Shown here one piece after another: positions 60,559 to 64,000 of a stretch of DNA of 64,000 nt. This stretch comes from Cryomorphaceae bacterium (lineage in GTDB: Bacteria; Bacteroidota; Bacteroidia; Flavobacteriales; UBA7430): the NCBI GenBank assembly GCA_019649675.1, contig BOWN01000002.1, positions 175,704 through 239,703 of the forward strand. Reading direction: 5' to 3'. A program made the position numbers and the translations under genes. The notes below the pieces were generated by a model. The model was not told where the DNA came from, ran no database searches, and saw only the letters and a program-made list of their open reading frames with translations. Position 1 is the first letter of the stretch, and each line of letters begins with the position of its first letter.

Positions 60559-61540
60559 AAACATCCTTTACATTATTGTTATTCTTTTTTTAGGTACATG
60601 CATTTATTTGTTATCTAAACAAGATCAGTCTATATCAAGATCAGACAGAAGAGACTTTTCTATAGCAGATACAAGTGAAGTCATTAAAGTAACTTTATCA
60701 TCAAAAGCTCCTGAAATTGCAGTTTTAAATCGCCAAAATGAAAACTCATGGACAGTTAACGGAAAATATAAAGCAAGAAAGTCAGGTATTTTCTACCTAC
60801 TTCAAACACTACAGAGAATGGAAATCGCACACCCTGTACCATTATCTATGCGAGACAATGTTATAGGTAATTTAGCTGTTAAAGGAATTAAAGTAGAAGT
60901 AGAATTAAAGAATGGCAAAAATAAAATATTCTATGTTGGCGGAGAAAATAAAGAACTTACGGCCACATTCATGATGCTTAAAGGCGCCTTAGAACCCTAT
61001 GCAGTCCATATACCAGGATTTAAAGGTTATTTGTCTGGCAGATTCTTTACTCAAGAATATCTATGGAGAGATAAAACAGTAATAAATTATGATAATCGAA
61101 ATATCGCATCTGTTAAGATGCAATACTATAATGTCAATGAAAAAGATGAATCTTTTCAAATAACAAAAACAAATGTGGGCTTTCAATTATCAGACTTGGA
61201 AACAAAGGAAATTATAGAACATGATCAAAAGGCTCTAGAAACATACATTGCCTCTTTCAGAAAACTTTATGCTGAAAGTTTTATTACTGGAATGTTAAAC
61301 ACAGACTCTCTTATTAAAGAGCAACCACTCTTTGAACTATCTATATCAACTTTAGATAATCAAACCACTGCAATCAAAGTATTTTACAAAAAAGCCGAAA
61401 AAAAAATATATGTTGATGGAGATATTACCATGCAAGATCCAGATAGAATGTTTGCGTTAGTCAACAATGAAGATTGGATGGTAATTCAAACAAATACTTT
61501 TAAGAAAGTAATGAAAGAATTAACTGAACTAAAAAAATAA
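60548..61540 (+). CDS. DUF4340-like membrane-anchored protein downstream of gldG
   Basis: One N-terminal helix (about 4-22) followed by an extracytoplasmic domain of about 300 residues. NENSWTVNGKYKARKSGIFYLLQTLQRM and the GRFFTQEYLWRDKTVI region fit DUF4340, a family found next to GldG-like ABC genes. It starts inside gldG (11-base overlap), so translation is coupled, and it is likely a third component of that transporter. Function unknown. Intact. Confidence 0.75.
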   Translation: MKNKNILYIIVILFLGTCIYLLSKQDQSISRSDRRDFSIADTSEVIKVTLSSKAPEIAVLNRQNENSWTVNGKYKARKSGIFYLLQTLQRMEIAHPVPLSMRDNVIGNLAVKGIKVEVELKNGKNKIFYVGGENKELTATFMMLKGALEPYAVHIPGFKGYLSGRFFTQEYLWRDKTVINYDNRNIASVKMQYYNVNEKDESFQITKTNVGFQLSDLETKEIIEHDQKALETYIASFRKLYAESFITGMLNTDSLIKEQPLFELSISTLDNQTTAIKVFYKKAEKKIYVDGDITMQDPDRMFALVNNEDWMVIQTNTFKKVMKELTELKK

Positions 61541-61668
61541 TTTTTTTAAATACTTTAGGAAAAATAAACAAATAACTTTTCAATTTCAGATTATAAATTT
61601 GTTAAAAAGTACTTTAGAATTGTGAATAAACCAACTGATACAAAATAGCCCTACTTTACTCATATAAT

Positions 61669-61676
61669 TATATTTG
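61669..61676 (+). promoter_or_regulatory. -7 promoter element (TATATTTG) for dnaN
   Basis: Exact TAnnTTTG match 26 bases before the dnaN ATG. The 61541-61702 gap otherwise shows only AT-rich sequence. Confidence 0.5.
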
Positions 61677-61702
61677 AGATGTGAAATAAAACCAACACAA
61701 TT

Positions 61703-62822
61703 ATGAAGTTTATTGTTTCCAGCTCAAAACTTTTAAAACAAATTCAAACGATAAGTGGCGTAATCAATTCAAGTAATTCACTTCCAATTCTTGATAACAT
61801 CTTGTTTGAAATATCAGATAATGACCTTACCATTTCAGCATCAGACCTTGAAACAACTATGTCTACTTCGCTTAAAGTTGAATCAGATGTAAATGGAAGT
61901 ATAGCTATACCTGCAAAACTTCTTTTAGACACACTCAAAACATTTCCGGAACAACCTCTCACCTTCTTGATAGATAACAACAAGAATTTAGTAGAAATTA
62001 GTTCTGACCAGGGTAAATATGCTCTAGCATTTCAAAATGGAAGCGAATTTCCCAAAGCCCCAAATATTGAAGCGTCAAGTACTGCATTAATACACTCTGA
62101 TATTATTGCTATGGGAATTAATAAAACCATTTTTGCACAGGAAATGATGACTGCGTCCAGTAATGTCGGGCGTATTTTGCAAATTTAGTGATTCGGGCCT
62201 AACATTAGTAGCTACAGATGCCCATAAACTTGTTCGATATAAGCGTTATGACATAAAAAGTGAGCAGAATGCAGAATTCATTCTTCCTAAAAAACCTTTA
62301 AATATTTTAAAAGGAATTTTAGCTGCTGCAAACGAAGAGGTAAAGATTGAATACAATGAAACAAATGCTAAGTTTAACTTTGGATCTATTGTTCTTACTT
62401 GTCGTTTAATAGATGGAAAATATCCCAACTATAATGCAGTTATTCCAAAAGAAAACTCAAATAAACTTACAATTGATCGTTTGTCTTTCTTAAACTCTGT
62501 AAAAAGAGTTTCTATATTCTCCAACAAGACAACACACCAAATACGCTTAAAAATTGCCGGAAACGAAATGCATATCTCTGCTGAAGACATTGACTTTTCT
62601 AACAAAGCAGACGAACGCTTATCATGCCAATATGAAGGATCTGACATAGAAATTGGTTTTAACTCACGTTTTTTATTAGAAATGATCTCAAGTCTTGAAA
62701 CAGACCAAATCCACCTTGAAATGTCTGCACCTAACCGAGCAGGTATTTTACTTCCTGAAGGGAATTCACAAGATGGCGAAGACATCCTTATGTTAGTAAT
62801 GCCAGTCATGCTAAATAATTAA
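61703..62822 (+). CDS. dnaN: DNA polymerase III beta clamp, frameshifted in the middle
   Basis: The sliding clamp. The N-terminal domain (MKFIVSSSKLLKQIQTISGVINSSNSLPILDNILFEI) and the middle and C-terminal domains (VATDAHKLVRYKRYD, LLPEGNSQDGEDILMLVMPVML) are present. Two one-base losses near 62138 and 62153 break a 15-codon stretch; repair gives FATGNDDLRPVMSGVFCKFSDSG, exactly as expected. 374 aa after repair, normal length. Essential gene, so the lesion is almost certainly an error. Confidence 0.95.
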
Positions 62823-62836
62823 AATGCTGCTGATAT

Positions 62837-62877
62837 CAAAAAACAAAGCCCATAAAAATTATGGGCTTTGTTTTTTT
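62837..62877. terminator. Bidirectional terminator between dnaN and lon
   Basis: A 13-base perfect stem (AACAAAGCCCATA with TATGGGCTTTGTT) with a 5-base loop, T run on the plus strand and A run on the left for the minus strand. It serves both convergent genes. Confidence 0.88.
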
Positions 62878-62890
62878 AATTATGATTAAT

Positions 62891-64000
62891 TTATAAAGAT
62901 TTTGGAGCAATTACTTTTTTATTGGTAATAGCAATATCTAAAACCTGCATCATATTATCCACATAATTGAATGTCAAACCCTTTATGTAATCGGCTTTAA
63001 TTTCAAGAACATCCTTTTCATTCTCTTTACAAAGAATTATCTTATTAATACCAGCACGTTTAGCAGCAAGAATCTTTTCTTTAATTCCACCAACAGGTAA
63101 GACTTTACCTCTAAGCGTTATTTCACCACTCATTGCCAAACTCTTTTTTACTTTTTTCTGAAGAAACAAAGATACAAGAGAGGTCAGCATGGTAACTCCA
63201 GCTGAAGGCCCATCTTTGGGAACAGCACCTTCAGGTACATGAATATGAACATCCCATTTATTAAAAACTTCTGGATTCAATTCAAATTTATCGTAATTCG
63301 ATTTGATAAACTCTAAGGCTAAACTAGCCGACTCTTTCATAACCTTTCCTAAGTTACCCGTTAGCGTCAACTTACCCTTACCAGGGCTTAAACTAGACTC
63401 TATAAATAAAATACTACCTCCAACTGACGTCCATGCTAAGCCGGTTACAACACCTGCAACATCATTATTTTGGTATTTGTATTTACTATAACGATTAGCA
63501 CCAAGAATTTCAACAATCAAATCTTTATCTAATTTAGGTTCATACGATTCTCCCATTGCTATACTTTTAGCAGCATAACGGACCAACTTAGCTAATTTCT
63601 TATCTAAGCCACGAACTCCCGACTCGTTTGTGTATCCTTCAACAACTTGTTCAAACTCTTTTTTTCCAAGCTTTAAAGCATCATGATCTAAACCATGCTC
63701 TTTTAACTGCTTAGGTAAAAGATGTCTCTTAGAAATCTGAACTTTCTCCTCCATCGTATAACCACTAATATCAATAATCTCCATACGATCTCTTAAAGCA
63801 GGCTGAATGGTATTTAAAGAATTTGCTGTTGCAATAAACATAACTTTAGATAAATCATATCCCATTTCAAGATAATTATCATAAAAAGTTGAATTTTGCT
63901 CTGGATCTAACACTTCCAATAAAGCTGAAGAAGGATCACCCTGACTACCTATAGCCAACTTATCAATTTCATCAAGAACAAAAACTGGATTTGAAGTTCC
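62891..64000 (-). CDS. lon: ATP-dependent protease Lon, C-terminal part (runs off window)
   Basis: The visible part starts in the AAA+ domain with Walker B ([31 protein letters not shown]) and sensor motifs [20 protein letters not shown]. The Ser-Lys protease domain follows, with the catalytic Ser in [11 protein letters not shown] and the Lys in [14 protein letters not shown]. The rest of the gene lies beyond 64000. Lon degrades damaged and regulatory proteins in the cytoplasm. Intact in the window, with the stop near the shared terminator. Confidence 0.95.
   Translation of the reverse strand, partial: GTSNPVFVLDEIDKLAIGSQGDPSSALLEVLDPEQNSTFYDNYLEMGYDLSKVMFIATANSLNTIQPALRDRMEIIDISGYTMEEKVQISKRHLLPKQLKEHGLDHDALKLGKKEFEQVVEGYTNESGVRGLDKKLAKLVRYAAKSIAMGESYEPKLDKDLIVEILGANRYSKYKYQNNDVAGVVTGLAWTSVGGSILFIESSLSPGKGKLTLTGNLGKVMKESASLALEFIKSNYDKFELNPEVFNKWDVHIHVPEGAVPKDGPSAGVTMLTSLVSLFLQKKVKKSLAMSGEITLRGKVLPVGGIKEKILAAKRAGINKIILCKENEKDVLEIKADYIKGLTFNYVDNMMQVLDIAITNKKVIAPKSL

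Noticed and set aside
1..64000. CRISPR arrays, insertion sequences, prophage, tRNA or rRNA genes
   Set aside because: Reading both strands I found no repeat-spacer pattern, transposase, integrase, phage gene or convincing tRNA fold; a dedicated search could still find a small RNA gene.

Overview
The window is a piece of a Bacteroidota chromosome. It is AT-rich and the promoters fit the Bacteroidota sigma pattern TAnnTTTG. Clear Shine-Dalgarno sequences are scarce, and several starts appear to be TTG or GTG. Phylum markers include PorT and the type IX secretion plug protein, a subtilase with a C-terminal type IX sorting domain, GldF/GldG, a lipoprotein-type BamA homologue, a fused E1 alpha/beta oxoacid dehydrogenase and an NqrA-F operon. 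MqnE indicates the futalosine route to menaquinone. Order-level placement (Flavobacteriales or Cytophagales-like) cannot be fixed from what I can see.

Layout. 1-5.1 kb, mostly minus: NUDIX fragment, RluD-type pseudouridine synthase, PASTA protein, RidA (plus), M61 peptidase, metallo-beta-lactamase. 5.3-11.9 kb plus: M28 peptidase, SLC12-type cotransporter, UbiE/MenG, PorT, FAD oxidoreductase. 11.9-14.4 kb minus: beta-propeller surface protein, DUF6580 membrane protein, TrmH-family methyltransferase. 14.6-23.8 kb plus: BamA/TamA protein, FbaA, AccD, RpsO, PNPase, Udk, RpoD, Rpe. 23.8-27.1 kb: broken PhnA-like gene, two glycosyltransferases, FtsE. 27.1-29.9 kb minus: CsgG-like and LPP20-like lipoprotein pair. 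29.9-31.5 kb: YaaA and CvfB. 31.5-39.3 kb minus: DEAD helicase, MurQ, E1 alpha/beta, P5C dehydrogenase, T9SS plug. 39.5-48.9 kb plus: NqrA-F, ApbE, RdgB, DnaX. 48.9-51 kb minus: DUF3817, LPP20-like lipoprotein, di-haem peroxidase. 51-64 kb: MqnE, secreted subtilase, PurC and PhoH (minus), then SAM hydroxide adenosyltransferase, monooxygenase-fold protein, GldF, GldG, DUF4340 protein, DnaN, and the 3' part of lon (minus).

How the genes fit together. UbiE and MqnE make menaquinone, the acceptor for the Na+-pumping NADH dehydrogenase encoded by nqrA-F, whose covalent flavins ApbE attaches. PorT and the plug protein belong to the secretion machine expected to export the subtilase carrying a type IX sorting domain. 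GldF/GldG are the gliding ABC exporter parts.

Quality warning. About twenty genes, including essential ones (dnaN, dnaX, accD, pnp, ftsE, purC), are interrupted by one-base indels, often in or beside homopolymers, while their products remain readable across frames. I treat these as sequence errors and give repaired gene limits. They are patchy: 7.3-12.8, 25.3-27.0, 36.9-40.3, 46.9-48.2 and 52.3-57.6 kb are worst. The PhnA-like gene at 23.9 kb is different: three in-frame stops with length preserved. I see no CRISPR array, insertion sequence, prophage, tRNA or rRNA. The window is mostly core genome. The candidates most worth follow-up are the CsgG/LPP20 lipoprotein set, the A10 run in dnaX and the DUF4340 gene attached to gldFG.
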